This document shows, in pieces, positions 30,683 through 41,618 of a stretch of 64,000 nucleotides of DNA (the first letter of the stretch is position 1; every line of letters begins with the position of its first letter). The notes below the pieces were generated by a model that saw nothing but the letters and a program-made list of their open reading frames with translations, ran no database searches and was not told where the DNA came from. The stretch spans positions 3,410,001-3,474,000 of the forward strand of contig PUFA01000081.1 in the NCBI GenBank assembly GCA_003508835.1, read 5' to 3'. This DNA is from Eonycteris spelaea (Eukaryota > Chordata > Mammalia > Chiroptera > Pteropodidae). A program made the position numbers and the translations under genes.

Positions 30683-31055
30683 ACAGGATATGGGAGAATA
30701 TACCAATATGGTAGTGCACTCTGACTGATGCAGGCAGGGCCAGAGCACAGAGAGCTTTGCCTGCTTAGAGGTATCAGAGGGACAGATGTTCCTGTTAGAG
30801 TAGCAGACTGTAGCAGAATTTTCTATGCTTTATCTGATAAGACTTTGGGAAATACTTAAGGTTTCAGAGATGAGGATAATAATATTGCAGGAGATTTTGT
30901 AGTAGGAAGAGATTGGGGTTATGGAAATGAATCAGCATGTGGTGATAGCAATACAGACATGAGGTGATGAAGATTAGATTCAGAATGGTGCAGTTGGAAT
31001 GCTCAATCCAAGGAAGTAGTAGTAGAACTTTGTAACTGGTAGGGTACGGTATGCG
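30683..31055. other. Unassigned; possible old L2
   Basis: Some words (GAGATGAGGATAATAATATT, GGTGATAGCAATACAGACAT) resemble the internal part of L2, but the match is loose. No gene is visible. Confidence 0.4.
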
Positions 31056-31057
31056 AT

Positions 31058-31276
31058 AGAATTGAAAGTGCGTGGGCTTTTGAATCAGACAAATCAGTTA
31101 AATGATTGGTGCTGCCAAATACTAGTTGTGGAATGTGGGACAAAAACTCAGTGGCACTGAGCTGTGGTTTATCTCTAAATGGTAGTTATAATGCCATTAC
31201 AAGGCACAGTCGTGATGGTTTGAGACTTTGTGTGAAGTATAGCAGGAAATATTAAACACTCAATAAAAGGCAGGTA
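31058..31276 (+). mobile_element. MIR SINE
   Basis: MIR order with loss of precision: GAAAGTGCGTGGGCTTTTGA, ATCAGACAAATCAGTTAAA, then TGTGGGACAAAAACTCAGTG, TGGTTTATCTCTAAATGGTA and ATTAAACACTCAATAAAAGG. Confidence 0.75.
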
Positions 31277-32342
31277 CAATTTATAGGGATCAAAGGAAAG
31301 AGATCAGAGCTGAGTTATCTTGTTGTGACGGAATAGGTGCTGAGTAGATACAATCTGATTTTATGTGGAGCAGGTGAATTTAAATCTGGTTGTAAGGATA
31401 AGTAAATTTTCCAAAGCAAGGGAGGCTTCTGGTAAAGAAGCCTCACATTTTATAGCACTGCTGGGCATCCATGTGCTCCCAACCAGGTCATTTATAGTTT
31501 TTATGAGCCTAGATAGATTTGGAACACTTTGGTTTGCACTTGAATACAAAATCCTCCCCCTCCAAGAAGTACCATGAAATATGACTGAAGAAATCTCTGA
31601 TACTGTTTATACTATGGCACAGATGTGGAATACTATGAATGAGAGTAATAGCTGGTAACCAATATTAGATCATGATGACAAGGAAATTCATTGTTAAGAA
31701 CTTTCCTATACAGAATGGTTAGTGCTATAAATCCATTTTCTCAGTCAGAAAGTTACTTTTTGAGAAATTATCCTTTCCACCTCTACTTTGCCTTTTCATG
31801 GTACTGTGGTTTGATTTAACGCCTCTCTCTTGATGCCTGCTTTTGCACAAAATGCTTTTCACTTCTCTAATGCTATGCCATTCACTGATAATCATTAATT
31901 CAGCATGCTGGGGCTGGTTGCAGGTTTTATTAGGCATTGTGATAAATTTTGTATTTGTGTATTTCTTGGTTTTGTGAGTTTGTCTATGAAATAGGCATGA
32001 GTTTCACAGTGGCTTTTGGCCATGAGCCTTGGATAGTATATATATAACAGCTTTAAAATCTCCTTCATCTATCTCTGACCTCCCTTTTCACATTTATTTG
32101 TAGGGTTTTGTGCGGGATTGGAATAAATGTGCTCTGGTGGATAGCTATGGTTTCTGCCTGCCCTACATTCCTTCTTTTTGATAAATTGTACCCTGCTTTT
32201 CTGTTGTAGGCCCACTGCCAATTCCATGTTGTACTGGTTGTACTATCCATCTTGATTACCCTGGGAAGGACATGCCATTCGTTTTGGCCAGAATACTCCA
32301 TTCTCCAGCCATAGTGATCAGTACATAGATTGGCATTTTTAT
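31277..32342. other. Unassigned sequence
   Basis: About 1.07 kb with no repeat I can name. A 93-codon minus-strand frame (32065-32346) and overlapping opposite frames at 31361-31577 have no recognisable domain. Confidence 0.4.
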
Positions 32343-32882
32343 TCATTAATTCAACAATATTTTACTGAGTACTTACTAGGTATTAGGTACTGGTGTTTCT
32401 TTTGAATACAATAGTAAGAAAACTAGGGTCTCTGTGCTTATAGAATTTACATCCTAGGTGAAGAAGACATGAAGTAAACCAGTAAATGGAAATACAATAA
32501 AATGTCAGATAATGGTTTTAGTTAAAAATGAAAAAATCATGTAAGAGGATTGAGAGTGGTGGGGATAGTGGGTAGCAATTTTAGAAAGGGAAGACCTCCA
32601 TGATGAAGTGACATTTTATCTGAATGAATTGAGGAGATAAGTCATATTAATACCTTCAAGAAAAGTATTTTTCAGTAGAGGGAACTTCAGATGTACAGGT
32701 CCTGAGGCTGTAGCAAGGTGGGCAATGTGACTAAAATAGAATGAGTGAGGACAGAGTAATAGGGAATGAGGACTGAGAGGTAGCCACGGACCAAATCATA
32801 TAGGAGCTTAGAGTCAAGGATGAGAACTTTGATTGGATTGCGAAGGGAGGGCATCGGAGGGTCTTGAATACAGCAATAAAGA
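32343..32882 (+). mobile_element. L2 LINE, long 3' copy
   Basis: One of the best L2 copies in the window: TTCATTAATTCAACAATATT, TTACTGAGTACTTACTAGGT, CTGTGCTTATAGAATTTACA, GTGACATTTTATCTGAATGA, then CAGATGTACAGGTCCTGAGG, CAAATCATATAGGAGCTTAG and ACTTTGATTGGATTGCGAAG. Confidence 0.88.
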
Positions 32883-33318
32883 AGGTTTAATTAGAATCAT
32901 CCCTGAAATTTGATATGTGGGTACTGGGTGAAAAAGGGTGCTTTTCTATCTTTAGGATAATAAGCTCTGAATATGATATAAGATGGAACTGCCTATAATC
33001 CTCTTTCTGGCCCCGTAGAGAAAGGCATTTACAGCACTGAAACAAAGGAACCAATACAAAAAGGGAAGCAGAAAAAAAAAAAAACAGATGGGAAAGGGAC
33101 AGAAAGAAAATATGCTCTATCAACATAAGACTCTGGATCCAGCCATTCCTGAAATACCTTATATGAACTAATACATTTAATTTTTTTTAACTTCTGTCGA
33201 GTATGATTTAAGTGAGGTCATTTGTCACCTAAAGAGTCCTGAGTAATAATCATTGTTTTCTTGGTGGCCATTAGCAATATCCAATTTTTATTTATTATTC
33301 TATCAGTTATGACTAATA
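32883..33318. other. Unassigned sequence
   Basis: About 435 bases with nothing recognised, containing an A-run of 13 at 33069-33084. Confidence 0.4.
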
Positions 33319-33319
33319 C

Positions 33320-33517
33320 AACCCCTAATTTTACACTATCTTATGTGAGTCTCATAATAATATGGTGAGGCAGGCAGATAAATAATCTCTGGCATAGTGA
33401 TGAGAAAGAGGTCAAGGACATTTCAGCAAGTAATTTGCTCAGTGTTAAGTAGGTAATTATTCGCAGAGCCAGAATTTGAAAGAAGATTTATGTGACTATA
33501 AAATCCATACTTTTCCA
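33320..33517 (-). mobile_element. MIR SINE, antisense
   Basis: Reverse MIR: CACTATCTTATGTGAGTCTC, ATAATAATATGGTGAGGCAG, TGATGAGAAAGAGGTCAAGG, AGTAATTTGCTCAGTGTTAA and GCAGAGCCAGAATTTGAAAG. Confidence 0.8.
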
Positions 33518-33544
33518 TTCTATGATAGTTTAGAAGTTTCTGTA

Positions 33545-34008
33545 GTGGCTTTAAAATATGTCCTCAAATTCTCTACTATTCCTCCTTTTAAGGAGTGGAG
33601 CCTTGACTAAAGCTCAATGACAGAGGGCAACTTTGGAGTTTAGGTCATAAAAGATAGTGTGATTTCCTTGGTCTCTTTTGGATCATTCACTCTGAGGGAA
33701 GACCATTACCATGCTATCAGGACACTCAAGTGGTCCTGTGGAGGCCCATGTAGTGAGGAACTGAGGCCTCTAGCCAATAGCCATGTGGGTGAAGCTGGCC
33801 CTTTGGAAGATGATCCTGCATCTTTGGTCAAGCTTTCAGATGTCTGCAGCCCCAGCTGAAGTCCAAGTTACAGTCTCATCAGTCACTGAGCCAGAATGCC
33901 TCGGCTAATCCAGCTTGGATTTCTGATCCTAAGAAATTGTGAGATGGTAAATGTTTGCTTTGTGCTGTTGTGTTTTGGGGTAACTTATGTAGCAGTAATT
34001 AATAGTTA
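33545..34008 (+). mobile_element. ERVL-MaLR LTR (MLT1-type)
   Basis: MLT1 order: AGTGGAGCCTTGACTAAAGC, TTTAGGTCATAAAAGATAGT, TCCTTGGTCTCTTTTGGATC, AGGACACTCAAGTGGTCCTG, GGAACTGAGGCCTCTAGCCA, then TCTGCAGCCCCAGCTGAAGT. The end has GAGATGGTAAATGTTTGCTT, GTTTTGGGGTAACTTATGTA and GCAGTAATTAATAGTTA. The frames at 33659-34081 belong to it. Confidence 0.88.
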
Positions 34009-35090
34009 TCTTCTCAGATTTCTTCTCAGCTTTGATGCCTTCACTGATGAGATTGGTTTCAAGACTCTTTTTGGCATTTAAAAATAGCTACACTTTCTTC
34101 CCTTCGGTGACTAATTGGTCTGATTTCTAATGAAAGATGTCAAAATTTCAAGTGTAAATGATATCACTGTAGATTCCATTTAAAAATTGCTCTTTACTTC
34201 TCTAAAGAGGAATGCTTTGACCATGATGATATAATTGAATGCTAACACAACAGACTTAACAGTTCACCTTGTGTGAATCAGGACTTTAAGGGCAAATAGC
34301 TACGTCTTAGGCCTGGAAGTCTGCATTATGGATAATGCAGAATAGGAAATTAGGAAATTAGATTAGGAAAAAACTAAGTCTCAATTTCTATAAACACGTA
34401 ACAAAATTAATCAGTTAATTGAAGCATTGTAAATAATATGAAGAAATGGAATTGATTTAAATATTTAACAAAAGTGTCATTATGATATATCAGATAATAA
34501 CGATGCATTATTATGAAAATGTTAACATTTATAATGTGAAAAAGTGTAGCAACATGGGAAAATGTGTGAAAAGCATACAAATGAATAAGCTGAAATAAAA
34601 TTGTAACTATGTTAAGATTACATAACTAGTCAATATAAATATGGATAAGGATAGAAAAGTAAAATGTAAAAGAGCATTTATTAGTCATATAATACCGTGT
34701 GTCAGAATCTGTACTTATACTATCACTTGTGTACTCATAAAATATTGCATTCAAATTTGACCTAATTTTTGAGATATGCCCTCATTAGTGGGACCATTGC
34801 CTATGATAATCTAAAATCTATAGTTTTATTAATGCACTGTGAGTTTTGGATTTCTTCAGCTGCAAGTTTATTTACTATAAAGCATCTCTCTCAAGGCAAT
34901 GTCCATGGATCAAGTTCCTGAAATTTAAGACTGAGTTAATGGGGTCTCAGTATTTTCATGTGTGACTCTATTGCTTTGGCAAAAGAATTGGGTCCAATAT
35001 TTTAAAAGTTTCTGGTCTAGAGTTTTCTAAATTTTACTTACCTTTAAGATTATGGCCACAGCCACAAACCACCTATTATTCATGAGGTGT
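34009..35090. other. Unassigned AT-rich sequence
   Basis: About 1.08 kb, AT-rich in the middle (34370-34700), with no gene and no repeat that I can name. Confidence 0.4.
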
Positions 35091-35094
35091 TTTT

Positions 35095-35340
35095 TTTCTT
35101 TAAAAGAATGATATGTTCATGGGTCGCTGTTGCCCCTGGCAGCCTCAGACATTGTCAATCCATTGTAGAAACCCAGATGATGACCCTAGATGTGGCCTCG
35201 GAATCCTCATCATCATAAGGCCCCAGGGAGCCACATTTTCCAACCTCCCTTCTAAACATAATTGGATGACTAGATCTCACTAATGAAATGTGTATGGATT
35301 GGAACAAATGAGCTTTTCTGTCTGTCACCTTAATTTCTAA
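35095..35340 (+). mobile_element. MLT1-like LTR fragment
   Basis: GGAGCCACATTTTCCAACCT, CCCTTCTAAACATAATTGGA, TGACTAGATCTCACTAATGA and AATGTGTATGGATTGGAACA follow the early MLT1-type LTR order. They share GCCACATTTTCCA with the similar fragment at 36680. Old and diverged; the family call is tentative. Confidence 0.45.
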
Positions 35341-35589
35341 GACATATCTGATGTTAACTGCTTTATGAAATGTAAATGGAGATATTTAATGAAAAGTTAA
35401 ATCTACCTGGGTTGTTTCCAAATGAGGTGACAGGTTGGCTTTATAGCAGGATCTTTATTCTCATTCCATTGCCCCTTGAAACAAGGTGACTGCCTATTCA
35501 GGGTTTTCTCAAGGTGCTTTGGAAAGAAAAATTTTTCTGAGAGGTAGGTTGGGTTATTATTTTTCCTAACTTTTTACTCCATTTTAGTA

Positions 35590-35948
35590 AGAGAATGTCA
35601 TATGTATCTGCACCCTTTGGTGACTTTGCTGTTCCCTAGAGTAGGAGGAGAATATTTCCTCACCTATTAACATTGGACTTGACCATGTGACTTGCTTTGT
35701 TAATAGAATGTGGGAGTAAGCAGAACTTTAAATATGCTTATGTGGTTTGGTCTGGCTCCTCGCATTAGAAGAATATGTTCCAGGTTGCTGGCTCAAGGAC
35801 AATATAGTAAGTGATATTGGAGCCAAGTCAAACCAAGTCCAGTAGAGTCACAGACTACCTGCAGACCCATCAGTGAGAAATAAATGCTTAGTTTCAGGAG
35901 CCACTGCATTTAGGGCCTTTTCATTACACATCCACTTTGCCACAAAAG
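35590..35948 (+). mobile_element. MLT1-like LTR fragment
   Basis: GACTTGACCATGTGACTTGC, TTTGTTAATAGAATGTGGGA, GTAAGCAGAACTTTAAATAT, then GACTACCTGCAGACCCATCA, GTGAGAAATAAATGCTTAGT and GAGCCACTGCATTTAGGG match the LTR order 'gacttgctttggccaat...agaaataaa...gccactgagatttgg'. Diverged. Confidence 0.55.
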
Positions 35949-36678
35949 CTGACAAATATATTCAGTAAATACAGTTGTCTGGAAAGTGCAATTTCTGCAC
36001 AAGAACACTGAGGGGAGAAGTAAAAGAAATAGACCTCAAAGAAACTGCCAATTTTCAGAAGAAAAGAAGGAAAAGAGTAAGAAAAGAAAGCATGCTAACA
36101 AAGATGCCGAAGATAGATGTATTTGATAAAGAGGAAACCAATAATAAGTTCTTCCTGGGTACATAACTATTTGTTAAAAAATGCAAGTATAATGTGTAAG
36201 ACCTTATGTGTGCTCTTGGGTCTGAACTAGACATGTTTGAGGATTATCTGTGCCAGTGCTTGCTTTTCACCAGACTGAATAGCCAAGGAAACACTGCACT
36301 TTAGGTAGAGTCCCACCGCTCCCTGTTGATGATAGAGTCCAGGGGATAATTGCTCCTTCAGTAACTTATCTGCAATGCCATCCTCAAATAATTTCTTAGA
36401 ACACAGGGTTTGTTCTAAAAAGGGAATAAGACTTGAAGGGAAAATGTGCTACCTCTTTTAATAGCAGGAAGGCGAGTCAGTTCATGCTTGCAGTTTGTAC
36501 AGTTCTCTAGTCTAGGATTTTATAAATTACATTCACTCTTAGAATTGTGGTTCATTACATACCATCTGTACTATTTATATAATTTTTTCTTTACATTGAC
36601 TCCTCACTTATTTTTCATTTAGAAGTAAATTTATTTTATATTCATAAAAGTGGAAATCCAGGCCCACTGTTGTAGATG
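35949..36678. other. Unassigned sequence
   Basis: About 730 bases. A 63-codon plus-strand frame at 35975-36166 is lysine/arginine-rich but has no recognisable product. No clear repeat seen. Confidence 0.4.
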
Positions 36679-36679
36679 C

Positions 36680-37095
36680 AGCCAGCTGTCCACCACTATT
36701 TGGGCCAGTCTTCATGGTACAGAATTATTTCTGGGGCATTCCTCAGATAGGGGCCACATTTTCCAGCCTCTCTTTTTTCTAGATGTGGCCCAGAGACTAA
36801 ATCTCACCAATGAACTGTGAGTGGAAGTGAGATTCACTCTGGGCCCAGAATTGTAAGAAGAGTGTGTATGTTATACATATTTATACTGTTTTTGCCAGCT
36901 AGAAGCAGAACTTAGTGCATGGCAGGGCCACAGACGGAAGCAGTCTGGTTTCCTAATTCACTAGGCGTGTGAAACAGGCCACCAATCAGGAGTGGCCTCC
37001 ACAGACTCTTACCTGAGCAGATATGAATGAACTTCAGTTGTGTTTAGGTTACTTTCAAGCTCATTTGTCACGGTAGCTAGCATCACCCTTATATA
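36680..37095 (+). mobile_element. MLT1-like LTR
   Basis: GGGGCATTCCTCAGATAGGG, GCCACATTTTCCAGCCTCTC, TAGATGTGGCCCAGAGACTA, CTCACCAATGAACTGTGAGT and GGAAGTGAGATTCACTCTGG fit the first half. ATATGAATGAACTTCAGTTG, TGTTTAGGTTACTTTCAAGC and CATTTGTCACGGTAGCTAGC fit the LTR end. Confidence 0.55.
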
Positions 37096-37097
37096 CT

Positions 37098-38736
37098 TAC
37101 AATGAGGTAGCTACAAAAAAATTTACTTACCACCTTCTACCTTGAGTGCCACCCCTGAAGTATAGTGCACATTGGGAAATACCGACTGGTTGGTGTTTGC
37201 ATGGACAATGATAAAATGTCATGTAAGCAGTATTTTCTTTTTTGTTCCTAGGCTCTTGCTGCTGGTCAACTAGAACATTGTTTTTTCTTTTTTAATGTTT
37301 GTAAGCCGCTGTTGAGATGTCACTGATCTTGACATACTACCAAATCGTGTCAGTGTTTCTTCTGATTCCCAGGAGGAAAACAGTCAAAGCACAAACACTA
37401 TTATTAATAAAAGGGAGTGACTGAGAGGTCAAGCAGGACATGTTCCTCTTTAGTGTGCTTTCAAAGTGCAAGTTATTTAATTGACAGTGTCCAGCGCTCT
37501 GTCATTCCAAAGCACTCACTTGTTCCTTGCTGAGAGCTGTGGTCACCAGTCATGACCCAGCATGCTCACCCAGGGTAAGCTCCAAGAAGGCTTCTTCTAG
37601 ACCCACTTTACTGTTTCTCATGCATTCCTTCTGTGACTTTCAGGAAGGTTCCTGAAGAGAAGGGTAAGAGTTAGGAACTTCTCTGTCTTTGATACCTGAC
37701 ATATTAGTTAGGGTTAGTTATATTAACTGCTGTATCATAAAAATACTTTTCTGGTGTTCCTGGTCAGGAGTCATCTTTTGCTCTTGCATTCAGGGGCTGG
37801 GCTGCTTTTTCTCTTGTTGCCCTGTTCTCCTCTGGGGCCTATAAGTCTTTCCCACTAAGCTGGTGGGTATGTAACAGTGGATCTTTGGTGGTAGGCTTCT
37901 TTCACAGTAATTTTGCAGTGAGCATTTTACAAACTACTCTTCTCAGCAAATGCAGGCAAACAACCAAGTTGTTCTTAGACTGTTTTGTGAACCTTATTTT
38001 GCCATGCCAAGATTTCTGGCACAGCCCATTTTCCGTGAGACCTTTTCCCAGCTGCTCTATTATTCTGGAGGCCTCTCCGACTTTTCATTCTCATTACAAA
38101 GCTGCTGATGGGCCCCATTGAACTGAGCCTTGGCTGAGTCAATTATGATGCGGAAGTGCTTACTTATTTTATTAGCAATGATCAATTATTTTCTTAGTGT
38201 AGACTAAGAGTGAATCTTTAATATGCATGCACTTAGCCCAGCAATTGATGTGGGCTCTTTATAACATCCTTTCGCATACAGATGGCACCAGGCTGCAATT
38301 TTCTCTGTGCATAGGACCTAGCACCTGCTTTTAGTGCTGGGCTTGGTGATTGATTGGGAGTCTGTGTGGAATTGTCTACCGAGTGCCTGGTGGGAAGAGC
38401 CTTGTGGGAGTCAACTTTCCTAGTGAATTTCCTTGTTTTATTAGAATTCTTTAAAGTTCAAGAGCCTGAGAGGACTCTAGGAGATGAAGGTCTTTTGACT
38501 CTATAATACCTAAGCTATTTAATATTTCCTAAGATATTACTGCTGCCTGCTCTCATACAAACATTTATACCACCACCTATGTCCTGTGATGTACAAAAAA
38601 AAGAAATGTCTCAAGCATGCTCTGTTTGCTCTCTTTATTTCCTGAGTGGTGCTTCCATCCATTCCTTCCTTCTTCATTTGTGGATCTCTGTTAGCTTGTT
38701 ACCTTACCTGTCCCTTCTACTAGGCAGCTTCACAGT
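37098..38736. other. Repeat-poor segment, candidate regulatory DNA
   Basis: About 1.6 kb with almost no recognisable repeat, unlike its surroundings. From 38131 to 38250 it holds a GGCTGAGTCAATTATG motif (AP-1/MARE-like TGAGTCA next to a homeodomain-type ATTA) and further ATTA-type sites (TCAATTATT near 38181, GCAATTGATG at 38241-38250). At 37255-37480 there is another non-repetitive stretch with CpG sites. No coding frame is convincing. The regulatory role is inferred only. Confidence 0.35.
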
Positions 38737-38737
38737 G

Positions 38738-38972
38738 AAGAGCATGAGTTTGGAACTACTCAGCTAGACCAGGGCCTAGGCTCGGCATCATTGCTTATTG
38801 GTGTGATTTGGGGAAATATATATATATATATATTTTTAACTTCTTGAAACTTAGTTTCCTTATGTGTATAATGGAGAAATAATACACACTTAATATGGTG
38901 GTTGTCCAAATTAAATGAGTCAATGCATATAAAGCATATTGGGCAACAACTAAACGTAGCTATTATTATTGG
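38738..38972 (+). mobile_element. MIR SINE with internal (AT)n
   Basis: MIR order: AGAGCATGAGTTTGGAACTA, CTCAGCTAGACCAGGGCCTA, ACTTCTTGAAACTTAGTTTC, CTTATGTGTATAATGGAGAA, GGTTGTCCAAATTAAATGAG and ATAAAGCATATTGGGCAACA. A TA run (38815-38832) interrupts the middle. Confidence 0.85.
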
Positions 38973-39222
38973 CCATGTTGTTGTCTCTCTATTAGAGATC
39001 TCCTGGCTGAAACTTCACTTGGTTGGAATTTCATATCTCTGCTATCAGCTCAGGGATTCATAGTGTTTGGGGTGGTAATTTTCCTGAATCAATCCAGAAA
39101 TTGATTATTGAAATGGTAATTTTCCCAAATCCTCCTCATTAGGAAACTTGATAATGATGGTGATACAAAATAATGAAAACAATAATGGATAAATGATAAT
39201 GAGTACAATACAATAAAAATAA
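38973..39222. other. Unassigned sequence
   Basis: Under 300 bases with nothing recognised. Confidence 0.4.
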
Positions 39223-39224
39223 TA

Positions 39225-39452
39225 ATGGATAAGCTTTACTGGAGGCTGATGTGTAAGGCTCTACACATAGCACTTTGTGTGTAAATCATACATTTGATCC
39301 CTCTACAAGTTCTGTGTATTAGATATCATGATTTCCCATCTTACAGATGAGAAAACTGAGGCCAGACTCTTTACATATCTCATGCAGGGTTCTACAAATA
39401 GTAAGTAGCAGAGCCAGGATATAAACCAAGTCTATCTGACTCCCAGATAATT
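39225..39452 (-). mobile_element. MIR SINE, antisense
   Basis: Reverse MIR: CTTTACTGGAGGCTGATGTG, CACATAGCACTTTGTGTGTA, CCCATCTTACAGATGAGAAA, ACTGAGGCCAGACTCTTTAC, then AGCAGAGCCAGGATATAAAC and CTATCTGACTCCCAG. Confidence 0.88.
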
Positions 39453-39544
39453 CAAATTATCTTGAAAAAGTGGGCAGGACTCATAATACAATTCTTGGTC
39501 TCTCAAAAACATTTTCCCCTTTCATCCTCTTGGCTGTCAGGGCA

Positions 39545-40060
39545 CAGCATTTACTGTATCAGTCAGGAAACCAAAACCACCCCAGTTATCTCAGACTGAA
39601 GGAATACAATCTAGAGTATTGGTTACATGGTATTAGAAGGCTGTAAGGGGAAAAGAGGATACTGAAGTAGCACAGAAAAGTAACTACAGGAAGCAGCTGT
39701 ACTCTACGGAAAAAGTTATGGTACCAAAAGCTAGGTGATCAAGGGGGAGGGGGTGCTGCAGGGCTCAGACCCAAGGCTTGTTATTATGTATCTGGCACTT
39801 TGCCCACTGAGAGGCCCCAGAATGGGGATATTGTGGGACTGGTTCCCTGAATTCTGCAAGACACAGGCGGTATCTGATGCTTTTAAAATAAGCCTATCAG
39901 GAGCTGACCCCCTGCCCCCAGTTCATCCATTGCAGAACCTAACTGGGAGTTGGTTAACAAGAATACCTGGGAAATGGTTTGTAGGCTCCCAGGCCAGCAT
40001 CGTACAGAAGAATGGAGAACATGAGGATGGGCTGAAAGAAATGAGAGCATACTAGGTATG
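39545..40060. mobile_element. Possible ERVL-type LTR remnant
   Basis: TACTGTATCAGTCAGGAAAC, ACTGAAGGAATACAATCTAG, AGTATTGGTTACATGGTATT, and GCAGCTGTACTCTACGGAAA resemble the left part of an antisense ERVL LTR ('cagtcagg...ggttaattg...'). The rest, up to about 40060, is compatible but not diagnostic. Overlapping open frames of 106 and 120 codons on opposite strands show no known product. Confidence 0.4.
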
Positions 40061-41168
40061 ATTACTATTTCCTGATGGAAGTGATGGTGGATATGTGCTT
40101 TGGCTGTATAAGTGGGCAGCTGCCTGCGAAGAGAATAAACCTGGCTGAGGTAAATACAGAGGAATTTTCTTTTCCTGGATCTAGATAACTTGTTTTGTAA
40201 TGATTGATATGATTTTAGGGCTTTAAGCAAAATGCAATCTTTCAAAGGTGGCAGTATTTGTGTGGCCTTAGATGGAGGGGCACATCAGCCTACTGGGTCA
40301 CTGCCCAGGGTAATTAGCTCTATTGAGCATTTTTACCTTTTAGCCACAAATCATCCTAGTAAAAGTATAAGAAACTCCATCGCTGGCCCAGCACCATGTC
40401 TAATTTCCTGGGAGACTTTCCTTCTCTTTGAATTACCCATTTGCTCTAGTGAGAAAATGCTTTCAGGTGGAGGACGAGCTTGGCACTGGATGGGGAGAGG
40501 AGAGAGCCTGCAATCTGAAATGCTCAGTGGCAATTTCACGTTAGGCAGGCTTGTCACAGGGCTGATGAATGGTCCCTTCTAGCATGCTTGCTAGTATGTT
40601 AAAACCTTCCTCAGGTCCAAGTGGAGGCGAACTTCACGTATTTGCATCCAGAGACGGTAGGTGGTGCTGTGGTGTTAAAAGATGATTAAAGGAGAATGAG
40701 AAAAAAATTATGGAGAAGCAGAAGGTTGGGGGACTGGCTTAAAGAAGGGCAAGATGAATATGCATTCTCATTCAGTGTCTTTCCAATTCAGGCAAGTGCT
40801 TTCCCTATCAGAGCTGGAGTTGCATGGAAAAGTCCAATTATAGATGTAAGCGGCATTGGACTCTTTCAGATCACATTGCAGTCGTGTCAGTGACATCCTG
40901 CTGCCTGGATGTGCTGGGTGTACCCCTGGCAACAGAAGTTTAGCTTCTTCATTCCCTTCCGTCCTGTTTCTTTTTTTTTTCCCCTCGCATTTCTTTCTCA
41001 CCTTACTGCTTCCCTTTCCTCTCATTTTCCTTTTTAAATTCCCCCTGCCTCTGACACGTGTTCAATTTAGTAACATTTGTAGATAGCACTATTTTCTGAG
41101 ACACAGTGGGGTATCTGGGGGAAAGGAGGATGAAAACAACATTCTTTTAATAGAACGGAAATTACCAT
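40061..41168. other. Repeat-poor segment, candidate regulatory DNA
   Basis: No named repeat in 1.1 kb. It includes an octamer-type site ATTTGCAT (40640-40647) and scattered CpGs. The opposing frames (40232-40582 plus, 40351-40557 minus, 40768-41025 minus) have no recognisable product. A C/T-rich run lies at 40970-41050. Confidence 0.35.
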
Positions 41169-41169
41169 T

Positions 41170-41248
41170 TCTTACTCATATTAAGTCTAGGAACTGAGCT
41201 AGGCATTTTTTTTACATTCGCTTTATCTCATTTAAGTACTTAATTTAT
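41170..41248 (-). mobile_element. MIR fragment, antisense
   Basis: CTCATATTAAGTCTAGGAAC, TGAGCTAGGCATTTTTTTT and TTCGCTTTATCTCATTTAAG match the reverse MIR 'gtgctaggcactttacat..tctcatttaa'. Short. Confidence 0.55.
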
Positions 41249-41254
41249 TAATAT

Positions 41255-41348
41255 ACATAACCAATGTTTCTTGAACACTTACTATGTGCAGGGTGGGTCA
41301 TGGCCTGTGGCATTGGTAATAGGGACACAAGAGCATTAAAAAGCCACT
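41255..41348 (+). mobile_element. L2 LINE fragment
   Basis: ACCAATGTTTCTTGAACACT, TACTATGTGCAGGGTGGGTC and ATAGGGACACAAGAGCATTA follow L2 order. Confidence 0.6.
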
Positions 41349-41424
41349 GCTCCATGTGTACCTTCTCTCCTGCTTCGGGGTCAGAATCTTGATGCTTTAG
41401 TTGCTCACATGACTTCCTCCAACA

Positions 41425-41618
41425 TACTTGAAGCTCTGGAGCTAGACTGCCTGGGTTTGTATTTTGACTACTGTTACTTAATTTCTCAGTGTTCCAGTTT
41501 TCTTATTTGAGAAATGGGGATAATCATTTCTACTTCAAAGGATAGTTTTGAAAACTAAATGAAGTCACGTACACAAAAGTTTAGAACAATAGTAAGTATT
41601 CAATAAACTAGCTTTAAT
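41425..41618 (+). mobile_element. MIR SINE
   Basis: MIR order: TGAAGCTCTGGAGCTAGACT, GCCTGGGTTTGTATTTTGAC, ATTTCTCAGTGTTCCAGTTT, GAGAAATGGGGATAATCATT and AGTAAGTATTCAATAAACTA. Confidence 0.88.

Noticed and set aside
39735..40245. Opposing open frames of 106 and 120 codons
   Set aside because: They overlap on opposite strands in a probable LTR remnant and show no known domain.
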